Shown: positions 44,679 to 54,133 of the stretch, piece after piece
How positions within the stretch are numbered: position 1 is the first letter of the stretch
Layout of the letters: the number at the start of each line of letters is the position of its first letter
DNA from: Luteirhabdus salina
Lineage (GTDB): Bacteria; Bacteroidota; Bacteroidia; Flavobacteriales; Flavobacteriaceae
Reading direction: 5' to 3'
Assembly: GCA_025384855.1 (NCBI GenBank)
Contig: JALAHT010000001.1
Location: forward strand, 811,064 to 875,063
DNA: 64,000 bases
Made by a program: the position numbers and the translations under genes
The notes under the pieces: model-generated
Database searches by the model: none
Told to the model about the DNA's origin: nothing
The model's input: the letters and a program-made list of their open reading frames with translations, nothing else

Positions 44679-45080
44679 TTATTCCTTCCGATACTTTGCT
44701 TGACATGCTTCTATACAAGGATAAGAGACGATTAAAATATTTCCGTTTCTTTCAAACGGATAATTATAATCGGGATCATTACAATCATCGGAATTGAATG
44801 TTGACTCAGTTTCAGAATAAGTTCCGCTTGAAGATGTAGCGGTATCAGTGGTCATGTTGCACATCAATCCATTAGAGGTAATGGTGCCGTCTGATTGAAA
44901 TACCAATTTCTTGTCGGAAGTTACCGATTCAAAAGAGCCGCTGCCATCGCCAGGATCACCGTAAACTTCAACTAAAGTCCACGTGCCCACCAAATCCACT
45001 TCACCTGAAACATCATCGTCATCACTTTTGCAAGAAGAAAAAAACAGTAAAACTGCTATAAAAATCGAAAATACTTTCAT
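44679..45080 (-). CDS. Lipocalin-like lipoprotein
   Basis: This protein of about 133 residues has the lipobox LLFFSC, Cys about residue 15. The mature part has the lipocalin-like opening DLVGTWTLVEVYGDPGDGSG, then KKLVFQSDGTITSNGLMCN and a NILIVSYP strand. Four Cys in the mature part may form disulfides. The open frame extends far upstream into the TonB receptor gene on the same strand, but MKVFSIFI at 45080 is the only sensible start because it begins the signal peptide. A terminator between it and the receptor gene makes it a separate unit. Function unknown. Confidence 0.8.
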   Translation of the reverse strand: MKVFSIFIAVLLFFSSCKSDDDDVSGEVDLVGTWTLVEVYGDPGDGSGSFESVTSDKKLVFQSDGTITSNGLMCNMTTDTATSSSGTYSETESTFNSDDCNDPDYNYPFERNGNILIVSYPCIEACQAKYRKE

Positions 45081-45143
45081 AATGATATCTATTGATGTTT
45101 TCCTAAGATACAAAATTTCCAAATAGCGGGATTTAGCAGGTAT

Positions 45144-45177
45144 AAAAAAACCGCTCCTCGAATGAAGAGCGGTTTTG
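45144..45177 (-). terminator. Terminator after the second TonB receptor gene
   Basis: AACCGCTC at 45149-45156 pairs with GAGCGGTT at 45167-45174, and a T-tract follows on the minus strand. Confidence 0.87.
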
Positions 45178-45198
45178 TAAAATAGTTCTAAATTCTCT

Positions 45199-48100
45199 TT
45201 AGTTGAATATATAACGTAACCCAACTTGCATCTGCCATCTTGAAGATTGGATTCCGCTATCATCAATTTCCTCAATACCATCCAAGAACGCAGGATCGAA
45301 GGTGAATTCTGGATCGGGACCATCTGATTCGGTAGTAATCAATTCTACTTGACTTGGAATAAATTTCCGAACCCCCCATTCCTTATTAATAAGGTTGGTA
45401 AAGTTGAAGATATCCAGGGAAGCTTGAAGTGTATGCTTTTTACCTCCTACGTTTAAGGAGAAGTCCTGCAGGAACTTCAGATCGATGATGTGGTTCCATG
45501 GACCTCTTGCACCATTGTTTTCGGCATACTTACCACGACGGTCACGAAGGTATTCATTACCTTCAATAAATTGATCTAAGGCTGCCCATTGATCTTCCGC
45601 AGAAACAACGATGTTTCCATCACCATCGGTAATAGGTACCAAATTGATTTCAGATTGATCAGCGGGAATATAAATCAAGGCATTGTCTCTAGAATCATCA
45701 TTCAAAAGATCACGTCCTTCATTATAGGTAAAGCTATAAGGACTTCCTTCCTGACCATTGTAGAATAAGCCAATAGTCGTTTTTAGATTATCGTTCCATT
45801 CCAATTCATATAACGCATTTGCAGAAACTCTGTGACCTGTTGCGAATTGTGAATTTGTAGCTCTTGGATTTGCATTCTTACCGTTTACGGTTATCAAGTT
45901 TCTCCATTGCGAGCTATTTTGTGAAGAGGTTCCTTCAAAAACATATTCACCTTCACCATAGGTATAGGCCACTTGACCAGAGAATCCGTTTTGGAACGGC
46001 TTGGTGATAGAGAATGTCGCATTATAAGAGTATCCCAATCCTGTATTCGAACCAAGGATAATACGACCATAGGTATCGTCGATTGGATTGCTATCGTTAT
46101 AATACGGACGGTTATCGGCCCCGTTTAAGGTACCCACTGCTGGTCGGATGTTCAAGTTCTCATAGAAGACATTTGTGATAACGTCGTTGTACAAGAAATC
46201 TGCAGAGGCTACCAAATTCCAAAATGGTAATTTTTGATCGATAGCAATATTGTACTTCATCGTCTGTGGCAGCTTAAAATCAGGAGCAAATAGGTCAACA
46301 TTTCCTCCTACCGCGCCGGTCCCAGGAACTGAGGTTACGGGCTGTTCGTCTACATTAGGATTAAAGAATACCGGGTCATCTTGTAGAAATCCTGCAGAGA
46401 AACCAGTCGTTAATCCATTGTTGTTGTAAGTTGCTCCAGGCCATACCAACGGAATCCTTGAGGTAAAGATACCAATACCACCTCGTACTTGTGTCTTCTT
46501 TTCACCATTCACGTCCCAGTTGAACCCTAGACGCGGGGCGATATGGGGTAAGCTTCGAATTTTCTTCCCAACTTCGGCTCCCTGAAGATCTTTTCCAAAG
46601 GACTCCAATAATGGAATGGTTCGAGTATTAAAGTCTTCATTTACCGCACCATCCTCGAAATACGGAATGTCGACACGCAATCCAGCCGAAACCTTAACAT
46701 CATCTGTCAAATCAACTTCATCCTGTACATAAAATCCTAATTGAGTATATGTAAATTCAGCGGCTCCTTGGCTATCATCGCCCGTACCTCCTATTAAGGA
46801 ATAGTTATAGAAGAAATCGTCTGCAGGCACTTCATTTCCTGGTACACCATCTAAGTATGAATTAAAGTCGGCCAGGCTATCGAAGGTATAATTTCCAAAA
46901 TTTTGACCAAAAAATACATTTAAAACGTCAGTATATTCAAAATTTGCTCCAATGGTAATATTATGTGCTCCAGAGAAGATAGAGAAGTTATTGGTTACTG
47001 TAAACACATCTTGCTCCAACAAGTTAGCGGTTGAAAATGGCTCGGAACCAAAGCTAATTTCGCCGATACCATCACGAATGGTAACCGCTGGAAATGGATC
47101 GCCTAAAGGACCACGGTCGTCGACAACGGTAGTATAACCAATTCGTAAATTATTCGCTAAGTTATCTCCATTGCTAGTGCTCCATTCTATTGTTGATGAA
47201 TTCGTAGTTGAAGGGAAGAAAACACCGCTATTCAAAAAGTTAATCGATCGGAAACTAGATGAGTTCGGGGAAGTTTGTTCTGCGTTTACATAATTATGCT
47301 TCGCCGTAATAGAGTTTTTAGAATCGATATTATAGTCCAAACGAATAGTAAACTTATCACTTGTTAACATTCGAGTGTTATTTGCAAAACCACCAGGGTT
47401 ATAACCAAAAATATCTATAAGGCCTTGTCGAAGCGCGTTGATTTCTTCTAAACTTGAGTCGCCCGTATATTGGCCGAAGTTAAACGGTTGGGGAGTTTCT
47501 TCTTCTTGTCGCTCGTAGTTTACAAAGAAGAACAGTTTATCTTTAATGATAGGACCTCCAATTCTAGCTCCATATAGCTGTGCGGTAAATTCATCTAATT
47601 TTTCACGATTATCGGCATCGATATCTACCGGTGTCTTTCCAGCTAAACTTTCATTTCTCAAATAATAATACGCTGATCCTTCCAACTCGTTGTCTCCTGA
47701 TCGTGTAATAGCGTTAATAGCACCTCCGGAGAAACCAGATTGCCGAACATCGAAAGGCGAAAGGTTTACCTGAAAGGATTCGATTGCATCTACAGATAAA
47801 GGATTCACTCCCGTTTGTCCACCATTTGTTCCAGAAGCTGCTAATCCGAATACATCATTATTAACCGTACCGTCCAAATAGATAGAGTTGTATCGGTTAT
47901 TCTGACCTGCTAGGGAAATAGCTCCAGATTCAGCCACCAATGCCTGTGGCGTTTTTCTAACAAAATCTCCAATTCCCCTTGAAACGGAAGGAAGCGTTTG
48001 AATTTCTCGAGTAGAAACATTTGTTTCAGCACCCGTTTTTCCAGAGTCAAAAACACCATTAGACTGAGCGGTAATTACGACTTCATCCAAAGCATTTTGA

Positions 48101-48429
48101 GACTCTGCCATAGTAGCGTCTATTTCTTCAGAATCACCTAACTGTAAATACACGTTCTCGCGAACGAATTCCTCATATCCAACAAATGTGATGGTGATGG
48201 TGTAGGGACCGCCCACACGCATGTTAACGATGCGATAAAACCCGTCGAAATCGGAGATAGCACCGTAACGCGTACCTGAAGGATTATGGACAGCCACAAC
48301 GTTGGCTCCAGGAAGCGCTTCGCCTTGTGCATCCGTTATCTTTCCGTTTATGGCAGAAGTCGTTACCCCTTGCCCAAACATACTGAACGTTGCACCTAGT
48401 ACAAATACTAAGAGTAATAGTTTTTTCAT
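45199..48429 (-). CDS. TonB-dependent receptor (Oar-like) with regulatory-like N-terminal domain
   Basis: This outer-membrane receptor of about 1076 residues has a signal peptide (to about SMFGQG). The carboxypeptidase-regulatory-like domain (GKITDAQGEALPGANVVAVHN, about 24-110) is followed by the plug (FVRKTPQALVAESGAISLAGQNNRYNSIYLDG region) and a large barrel closing with WQMQVGLRYIFN. The size and AGQNNRYN/NNDVFGL motifs are like Oar-type receptors, linked elsewhere to T9SS cargo or protein transport. The ATG at 48429 is preferred over the longer frame. No partner gene is adjacent. Confidence 0.92.
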   Translation of the reverse strand: MKKLLLLVFVLGATFSMFGQGVTTSAINGKITDAQGEALPGANVVAVHNPSGTRYGAISDFDGFYRIVNMRVGGPYTITITFVGYEEFVRENVYLQLGDSEEIDATMAESQNALDEVVITAQSNGVFDSGKTGAETNVSTREIQTLPSVSRGIGDFVRKTPQALVAESGAISLAGQNNRYNSIYLDGTVNNDVFGLAASGTNGGQTGVNPLSVDAIESFQVNLSPFDVRQSGFSGGAINAITRSGDNELEGSAYYYLRNESLAGKTPVDIDADNREKLDEFTAQLYGARIGGPIIKDKLFFFVNYERQEEETPQPFNFGQYTGDSSLEEINALRQGLIDIFGYNPGGFANNTRMLTSDKFTIRLDYNIDSKNSITAKHNYVNAEQTSPNSSSFRSINFLNSGVFFPSTTNSSTIEWSTSNGDNLANNLRIGYTTVVDDRGPLGDPFPAVTIRDGIGEISFGSEPFSTANLLEQDVFTVTNNFSIFSGAHNITIGANFEYTDVLNVFFGQNFGNYTFDSLADFNSYLDGVPGNEVPADDFFYNYSLIGGTGDDSQGAAEFTYTQLGFYVQDEVDLTDDVKVSAGLRVDIPYFEDGAVNEDFNTRTIPLLESFGKDLQGAEVGKKIRSLPHIAPRLGFNWDVNGEKKTQVRGGIGIFTSRIPLVWPGATYNNNGLTTGFSAGFLQDDPVFFNPNVDEQPVTSVPGTGAVGGNVDLFAPDFKLPQTMKYNIAIDQKLPFWNLVASADFLYNDVITNVFYENLNIRPAVGTLNGADNRPYYNDSNPIDDTYGRIILGSNTGLGYSYNATFSITKPFQNGFSGQVAYTYGEGEYVFEGTSSQNSSQWRNLITVNGKNANPRATNSQFATGHRVSANALYELEWNDNLKTTIGLFYNGQEGSPYSFTYNEGRDLLNDDSRDNALIYIPADQSEINLVPITDGDGNIVVSAEDQWAALDQFIEGNEYLRDRRGKYAENNGARGPWNHIIDLKFLQDFSLNVGGKKHTLQASLDIFNFTNLINKEWGVRKFIPSQVELITTESDGPDPEFTFDPAFLDGIEEIDDSGIQSSRWQMQVGLRYIFN

Positions 48430-48456
48430 AGTTATGAAGTTTGTTAAAATTTGATG

Positions 48457-48464
48457 CAAAATTA
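48457..48464 (-). promoter_or_regulatory. -7 box before the second TonB receptor (TAATTTTG)
   Basis: TAATTTTG on the minus strand matches TAnnTTTG and lies 27 bases before the ATG at 48429. Confidence 0.55.
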
Positions 48465-48602
48465 CGTCTCATCTCCTCTTAAAACCTCTTTTCAAAGGTT
48501 AAGAAAATGTGAAGAAATTTACACCCAATTAAGGTAACTATGAAAATCGTAAGATGCTGACTACAAGTATTTTATTTGCTAACAGCTTATCAACACCTTG
48601 AC

Positions 48603-49871
48603 TTATAAGAGTATGGCTTCAGTATTGTTTTCCTTATAGGGGATACAATCCAATTGATCCTTTAGGGGTAACATGTAATTGAAGTATGCTGGACGAAGTT
48701 CTTCATCCATAGGCTTGCTCATAGGTAAATCCTGCTTAAATGGATCTACTTGTTTTCCGTTTTTCCAGAAACGGTAGCAAACGTGCGGACCACCCGTATT
48801 ACCAGTCATCCCAATCCAGCCAATAACTTCTCCTTGACGAACGTAATCGCCCACCTTCACCTTACGTTGCTTCATATGAAGGTATTGCGTTTCGAACGTG
48901 CTGTTATGGCGAATTTTGACGTAGTTTCCATTTCCGCCGCGACGCTCCGATTTGGTAACGGTACCATCTGCCGTTGCGAGAATCGGCGTACCCAATGGTG
49001 CGGCAAAATCGGTTCCTTTGTGCGGACGAAGTTTATACCCGTAATACTTGATACGGCGCTTAAGATTATATCGGGATGATATACGGTAATTGAATTTGAT
49101 TGGCGATTTCAAGAAGGCACGTCGAAGATTATCTGCATTTTCATCATAAAAATCGATAACACTTCTACCAACACTATCCATAGGCGTTTCATAACTGAAA
49201 GCATACAAAGGCGTACCTCTATGCTCAAAAAGTGCTGCCTTTATTTCATGAATCCCAGCCGGTATCGAATCATTAATAAACTTTTCCGTATACACGACCT
49301 TAAAGCGATCGCCTTCCTGTAAGTGAAAGAAATTGACTGTCCAAGCATAAATATTGGCCAATCGTTCACTCATGTAGGGTGATAAATTTTGTTCAGCCAT
49401 CGTTTCAGACAGTGAGCTTGTAATGACGCCAGAAGCAGATCGTTCCCGATACGTAACCGGCTTTTCTGAAGTAAACGATTTTACCTCATCGCGTAAATCG
49501 ACAACTGCATAATCTACCTTGTTCTTTTCGTAAATGAATACTTGAGTAGTATTGGTTGTATCTTTGGCATTTAATAACACATAGGGTTTCCCAACGACCA
49601 TCCGACGTACATCGAAGGTATCCTGGAACTTGGTTGCCACTTCAAAAATTTTGGACTGTGGTACGCCATTAGCATTGAGAATATCGCCAAAGGTATCGCC
49701 AGGGCGAACCGTATCGCGTATTACATTGAAATTGTTAAGTATATAGCCGTATTCCTCGACCAGCTTTGGGGCGGTTTCCTTCTTCTCTATTACTTTTGCT
49801 ATCTCTTCATTTCCACTGTTGCAAGCCGCAAGAAGTACGACAGACAACCCTAACATAAAAATCCTTTTCAA
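48603..49871 (-). CDS. M23 family peptidoglycan endopeptidase, lipoprotein
   Basis: This 422-residue lipoprotein has the lipobox VLLAAC, Cys about residue 17. A LysM-like or degenerate opacity-associated region follows (GDTFGDILNANGVPQSKIFEV). The LytM/M23 domain at about residues 285-385 has HKGTDFAAPLGTPI with the first His and Asp zinc ligands, YLHMKQRKVKVGDYV with the HxH-type motif reduced to LHM, and GGPHVCYRFW in place of the usual GPHLHFE. The normal second HxH is therefore HVCYR: one His remains, as in several Bacteroidota members, so activity is likely but not certain. It lies 10 bases after kynA. Confidence 0.9.
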   Translation of the reverse strand: MKRIFMLGLSVVLLAACNSGNEEIAKVIEKKETAPKLVEEYGYILNNFNVIRDTVRPGDTFGDILNANGVPQSKIFEVATKFQDTFDVRRMVVGKPYVLLNAKDTTNTTQVFIYEKNKVDYAVVDLRDEVKSFTSEKPVTYRERSASGVITSSLSETMAEQNLSPYMSERLANIYAWTVNFFHLQEGDRFKVVYTEKFINDSIPAGIHEIKAALFEHRGTPLYAFSYETPMDSVGRSVIDFYDENADNLRRAFLKSPIKFNYRISSRYNLKRRIKYYGYKLRPHKGTDFAAPLGTPILATADGTVTKSERRGGNGNYVKIRHNSTFETQYLHMKQRKVKVGDYVRQGEVIGWIGMTGNTGGPHVCYRFWKNGKQVDPFKQDLPMSKPMDEELRPAYFNYMLPLKDQLDCIPYKENNTEAILL

Positions 49872-49881
49872 ATTGTTACTT

Positions 49882-50844
49882 CTATTTTTCAGTGTTAAAC
49901 GTATGGGTCACCCACTCGCGACCCCAATTTTCTTTTTCATTTTGGCTCCAAAGATTAGGAAAAAAATGCACTTTTTGAAAACTAGGTGGTAGAAATTGCT
50001 TCCAATTGGTACCGCCTGTTGCCGATATTTCCTTCCCGCGATCGTTATTTAAATACCGATACGCAGCTCCCATATGCATTAGTAGCCAGTTTACATTGAC
50101 GTTAACGTCTAAATTTCGTAATTCTTTTATTAGACGCTCATTTTTTTGTTCCGTTTCAGGTAATTGCAAAAATTTATGGTACAACGTATTGCCTTCAACT
50201 TCCTTTGCAATCCGTATAAAGCGCGGTGTATACCGGTACTCAAACTGTTTAAGGGTAAGGGTTTTTTCTTTAGTAGCCAAATCGGTAGCGCCTTTTTTCC
50301 AATAAAGATTTTCATACAAGTCCTCGATACTCTCTTTTGAAGAGAATTCCTCCCGAACAGACGCCTCGACCAAATGTTCCAATGGCGTTGCATAAATTTC
50401 GATCATTCTGAATTGTGCCGATTGAAAGCCGCTAGCGGGCAATAAACTCATCCTAAACTTCAAAAATTGCTCGCGTTCCATGCCACGAATCATAATATCG
50501 AAGGAGTCGATCAAAACCTTAAAGTACCGATTGATACGGGCTGCTTTCTGCTGAAAGAAATCTGCCTGTTGAAGCTTATCGTCCAGTACCTGTTTTATTT
50601 CATGGATAATAAGCTTGAAGTACAGCTCGGTAATCTGATGATACCCGATAAAGATTTCTTCGTCGGGAAAATGTGTTCGGGGTACTTGAAGACTTAAAAG
50701 GGTGTCTAAATGGATATAATCCCAATAGGTAAGATAACGATCATAGAGTAAACCTTCTAGATATGCATTGAGATCTTGGCCTGAGTTTTTAAACTTCTCT
50801 TGAAGTTCCTTTATTTGCTTTTCTGTTTTGGAATCCAGCGCCAT
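49882..50844 (-). CDS. kynA: Tryptophan 2,3-dioxygenase
   Basis: This haem enzyme of about 320 residues opens the indole ring of Trp to N-formylkynurenine. FIGYHQITELYFKLIIHEIKQ near residues 67-87 matches the family FIxxHQxxELWFK with the distal His, and NYLNN-like AAYRYLNNDRGKEISATGGTNWKQFL near residues 270-295 holds the conserved C-terminal GGT. The ATG at 50844 is preferred over an in-frame TTG at 50859, which would overlap the DUF3108 gene. Other kynurenine-pathway genes are not in the window, but Tyr catabolism genes follow nearby. Confidence 0.94.
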   Translation of the reverse strand: MALDSKTEKQIKELQEKFKNSGQDLNAYLEGLLYDRYLTYWDYIHLDTLLSLQVPRTHFPDEEIFIGYHQITELYFKLIIHEIKQVLDDKLQQADFFQQKAARINRYFKVLIDSFDIMIRGMEREQFLKFRMSLLPASGFQSAQFRMIEIYATPLEHLVEASVREEFSSKESIEDLYENLYWKKGATDLATKEKTLTLKQFEYRYTPRFIRIAKEVEGNTLYHKFLQLPETEQKNERLIKELRNLDVNVNVNWLLMHMGAAYRYLNNDRGKEISATGGTNWKQFLPPSFQKVHFFPNLWSQNEKENWGREWVTHTFNTEK

Positions 50845-50848
50845 ACTA

Positions 50849-51619
50849 TTAGTCCACAATTATTTTGAAGGAATGTTGTAGTCCTTTGAACTCGGTTAAG
50901 GTTGCCTTTAGCGAACCGACCGCCAAATCTGCCTTTATAAGCATTGGCATTTTGTTTTTGTCGTCAGTGACCCAAACCGTCAAGCTTTCCTTTTCCTTGA
51001 AAACCCTTCCTGCTTGAACATATGGCCTAAATTTCAGGGTAGGAACTTTTCCGAATTTCGTATCTAAGGTATCACGCCCGAGAAACTTCAAACGGAATTT
51101 ATAGTTTTCCTTATCAAAAAACATATTCATATCGATTGTATCGCCCTCTTCAATTTCGGAAACATCTAAATAATTCCGGAGATAATAGAAGGCAGAAACC
51201 ATATCTTGTGCATCCTTAGGGAACGAAACGGCATCGACCTTATCATGCTTAATATTATTCACGAGTGCAATCCCAGTGGAATGATCGAAGTCTATCTGAA
51301 TATCCTTGGTATGACCACCTTCATCGATTTTTCGAATAAACCGATGGGGTAAATCCGTATCCTGATCGATATACGATTGATAATAATCTTCAACATCAAA
51401 AAACAATTTTGATAATCCGACCGTACGGCCCTCCCCTTTTACGTGAAATACAGGAACCCCGTTTAAACTAGTGTTATCTACCTCAAGAGTAGCATATCCG
51501 GCTGTTACAAAGCCGTAATGAACCCTAAATTTAAACCATTCGCCATCGCCATAGGCACGCTCCTGAGCAAACCCGTAAAAGGATAATAACAAAAGAGATA
51601 AAAGAAGTAGGCGTTTCAT
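50849..51619 (-). CDS. DUF3108 periplasmic or envelope protein
   Basis: This 256-residue protein has a signal peptide (MKRLLLLSLLLLSFYGFAQ). The DUF3108 body is beta-rich: GEWFKFRVHYGFVTAGYATLEV, VGLSKLFFDVEDYYQSYID, FRLKFLGRDTL and ESLTVWVTDDKNKMPMLIKADLAVGSLKATL. This family is often found with outer-membrane and LPS-related genes; the role is unknown. The stop lies 4 bases before the kynA ATG, so the two are translationally coupled and probably form an operon with the M23 gene. Confidence 0.9.
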   Translation of the reverse strand: MKRLLLLSLLLLSFYGFAQERAYGDGEWFKFRVHYGFVTAGYATLEVDNTSLNGVPVFHVKGEGRTVGLSKLFFDVEDYYQSYIDQDTDLPHRFIRKIDEGGHTKDIQIDFDHSTGIALVNNIKHDKVDAVSFPKDAQDMVSAFYYLRNYLDVSEIEEGDTIDMNMFFDKENYKFRLKFLGRDTLDTKFGKVPTLKFRPYVQAGRVFKEKESLTVWVTDDKNKMPMLIKADLAVGSLKATLTEFKGLQHSFKIIVD

Positions 51620-51668
51620 ACTATTGGGACATGATTTTGGAAATAGGGTTACAACATCTATTCCAAAA

Positions 51669-51700
51669 ATAAAAAAACTCCACCGATAACCGATGGAGTT
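51669..51700 (-). terminator. Terminator after the HPPD gene
   Basis: AACTCCA at 51676-51682 pairs with TGGAGTT at 51694-51700, with further CG pairing inside after one mismatch. A long T-tract follows on the minus strand. Confidence 0.85.
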
Positions 51701-51721
51701 CTCATTTTCAAAAAATTAAAT

Positions 51722-52861
51722 TTACAATGTTCCGCGCGATTCTTGTTCGCGTTCAATAGCTTCAAAAAGCGCTTTAAAGTTTCCTTTCCCGAAGGATTGC
51801 GCCCCTTTTCGCTGGATGATTTCGAAAAACATAGTGGGTCTATCCAACACCGGTTTTGTAAAAATCTGAAGCAAATAGCCTTCATCATCACGGTCAATCA
51901 AGACCCCTAATTCCTTTAAGGGCTCCAAATCCTCGTCAATTTCACCTACACGATCTAATACGGTATCGTAATAAGTATCTGGAACATATAAGAATTCTAC
52001 ACCGCGATCGCGCAACTGGGTAACGGTTTCAATAATGTTATCGGTAGCAACAGCGATGTGCTGAACACCTGCGCCGTTATAAAAGTCGATATATTCTTCA
52101 ATTTGTGATTTTTTTCGTCCTTCCGCAGGTTCATTTATCGGAAATTTAATGCGTCCATTTCCATTGCTCATCACCTTACTCATCAAGGCTGTGTATTCGG
52201 TTGAAATATCCTTGTCGTCGAAAGAAACCAACTGCGCAAAGCCCATAACCTTCGCATAGAATTCAACCCATTTGTTCATTTCATTCCATCCTACGTTCCC
52301 TACCATATGGTCGATATACTTTAGCCCAAGCGGTTCTGGCCTGTACGATTTCGTGATGGGTTGATACCCCGGCAAAAAAGGACCGTCATATGCATTTCGC
52401 TCTACAAAGATGTGAACTGTTTCACCGTACGTATGAATACCTGATAGCACCACCTTACCATTTTTATCTTCACGAGTGGTTGGTTCCATATAGGGTTCTG
52501 CGCCACGCTTGGTGGTTTCCTCGAAACTCTTGGTGGCATCATCTACCCAAAGTGCTACAACTTTAACACCATCGCCATGTTTTTCGATATGGCGATTGAT
52601 ATCGCCACCTTCTCCCATTGCTGAAGTAAGGACAAGCCGAATTTTTCCTTGTTGAAGTACGTATGAGACACTATTCTTATTTCCGGTTTCCAATCCGCTA
52701 TAGGCAACTGGTTGAAAGCCCCAAGCCGTTTGGTAGTAGTAGGCTGCTTGTTTTGCATTCCCTACATATAATTCGACGAAGTCGGTACCTAAAATAGGAA
52801 GAAAATCTTCCGCCTGTGGCACGACCTTTTTTAGTTTTTGTGAAGTGGTATCTGTACTCAT
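51722..52861 (-). CDS. hppD: 4-hydroxyphenylpyruvate dioxygenase
   Basis: This 379-residue Fe(II) enzyme converts 4-hydroxyphenylpyruvate to homogentisate in Tyr and Phe breakdown. Two vicinal-oxygen-chelate domains are present. The iron ligands are in the C-terminal half: His in KYIDHMVGNV near residue 183, His in GVQHIAVATDNI near residue 262, and Glu in MFFEIIQRKGAQSFGKGNF near residue 345. The last segment is the signature helix-gate of HPPD. It lies 43 bases after hmgA, whose substrate it makes. Confidence 0.97.
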   Translation of the reverse strand: MSTDTTSQKLKKVVPQAEDFLPILGTDFVELYVGNAKQAAYYYQTAWGFQPVAYSGLETGNKNSVSYVLQQGKIRLVLTSAMGEGGDINRHIEKHGDGVKVVALWVDDATKSFEETTKRGAEPYMEPTTREDKNGKVVLSGIHTYGETVHIFVERNAYDGPFLPGYQPITKSYRPEPLGLKYIDHMVGNVGWNEMNKWVEFYAKVMGFAQLVSFDDKDISTEYTALMSKVMSNGNGRIKFPINEPAEGRKKSQIEEYIDFYNGAGVQHIAVATDNIIETVTQLRDRGVEFLYVPDTYYDTVLDRVGEIDEDLEPLKELGVLIDRDDEGYLLQIFTKPVLDRPTMFFEIIQRKGAQSFGKGNFKALFEAIEREQESRGTL

Positions 52862-52904
52862 TTTTCTATTCTATTAATAAAGTTGTCGTTTCTTATAATA
52901 TCTT

Positions 52905-54071
52905 TTAGTCTTCGTTCTCTAGCCACGACCGATAATAATCGCCGTCGGCCAGTTTTAATGCGTCTTCTGTTACTTGTAGTGGTTTAAACGTATCCACCAT
53001 CACAGCCAACTCATCGGTTTTTACCTTTCCGATACTTCTTTCGGTTGCACCGGGATGCGGACCATGCGGTATACCCGCTGGGTGCAAGGAAATATGTCCT
53101 TTATCGATATCGTTTCGGCTCATGAAATCGCCATCCACATAATACAATACTTCATCGCTATCGATATTACTGTGATTATAAGGTGCTGGAATGCTTTCAG
53201 GATGATAGTCATAAATTCGAGGTACAAAACTACACACTACAAAAGCATCGGTTTCAAATGTTTGGTGTACCGGTGGTGGTTGATGTACGCGACCTGTTAT
53301 CGGTTCAAAATCGTGAATGGAGAAGGCGTAAGGGTAGTTATAACCATCATAGCCAACCACATCGAACGGATGGGTAGCATAGATCATATCAAAAATCTCG
53401 TCCTTTTTCTTCACTTTTATTAGAAACTCGCCTTTTTCATCATGGGTTTCCAATTCTTCTGGTCGACGAATATCGCGTTCACAAAAGGGAGAATGCTCCA
53501 ACAATTGTCCGAACCAGTTACGATAGCGCTTGGGAGTGTAAATAGGCCTACGTGATTCCACGATAAACAAGCGATTATCCTTCGTATCAAATTTCATCTT
53601 ATAAATCATTCCCCGAGGAATAATCAAGTAGTCGCCATATTCAAATTTTAGATTCCCGAGATGGGTCCGAAGTGTTCCAGAACCTTCATGTACAAAAATC
53701 ATTTCATCGGCATCGGTATTTTTATAGAAATAGTCGTCTTGCGACGCTTGCGGAGCTGCTAAAATTATGCTGCAATCGCTGTTGGTAAGTACCGTTTTAC
53801 GACTTTCAAGGTAGTCCTTTTCCGGCGCTACCTCGAAACCTTTAAAGCGATACGATTGAATGTTATTCGCCTTTGCAATTTTAGGAGCGACGCTATATTG
53901 GTTTCTAATCTCCTTCACCTGTGTAGGACGATGGACGTGGTACATATTGCAGGACATACCATCGAAGCCAATCGTTCCGAATAGTTGTTCGTAATACAAG
54001 CTACCATCCGGCTTTCGGAATTGTGTATGACGTTTATGGGGAATTTCCCCGAGCTTATGATAAAAAGGCAT
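52905..54071 (-). CDS. hmgA: Homogentisate 1,2-dioxygenase
   Basis: This 388-residue non-haem iron enzyme opens homogentisate to maleylacetoacetate. Recognisable segments are HRPTQVKEIRNQY, DEMIFVHEGSGTLRTHLG (cupin core), DYLIIPRGMIYKM, HQPPPVHQTFETDAFVVCSFVPR, and the metal-site HPAGIPHGPHPGATE near residues 340-355. The length is that of the shorter Bacteroidota form. It is first in the pair with hppD. No later pathway genes (maleylacetoacetate isomerase, fumarylacetoacetase) lie in the window. Confidence 0.95.
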   Translation of the reverse strand: MPFYHKLGEIPHKRHTQFRKPDGSLYYEQLFGTIGFDGMSCNMYHVHRPTQVKEIRNQYSVAPKIAKANNIQSYRFKGFEVAPEKDYLESRKTVLTNSDCSIILAAPQASQDDYFYKNTDADEMIFVHEGSGTLRTHLGNLKFEYGDYLIIPRGMIYKMKFDTKDNRLFIVESRRPIYTPKRYRNWFGQLLEHSPFCERDIRRPEELETHDEKGEFLIKVKKKDEIFDMIYATHPFDVVGYDGYNYPYAFSIHDFEPITGRVHQPPPVHQTFETDAFVVCSFVPRIYDYHPESIPAPYNHSNIDSDEVLYYVDGDFMSRNDIDKGHISLHPAGIPHGPHPGATERSIGKVKTDELAVMVDTFKPLQVTEDALKLADGDYYRSWLENED

Positions 54072-54133
54072 AAATAGCTGAGTTTGTTACACAAATATCG
54101 TAAAAATTTGGCGGGTATTTATGTAAGGGAATG

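Noticed and set aside
44679-45323. Full-length 214-residue frame for the lipocalin-like gene
   Set aside because: The first 80 residues overlap the end of the TonB receptor gene and a terminator; the lipoprotein signal begins at 45080.
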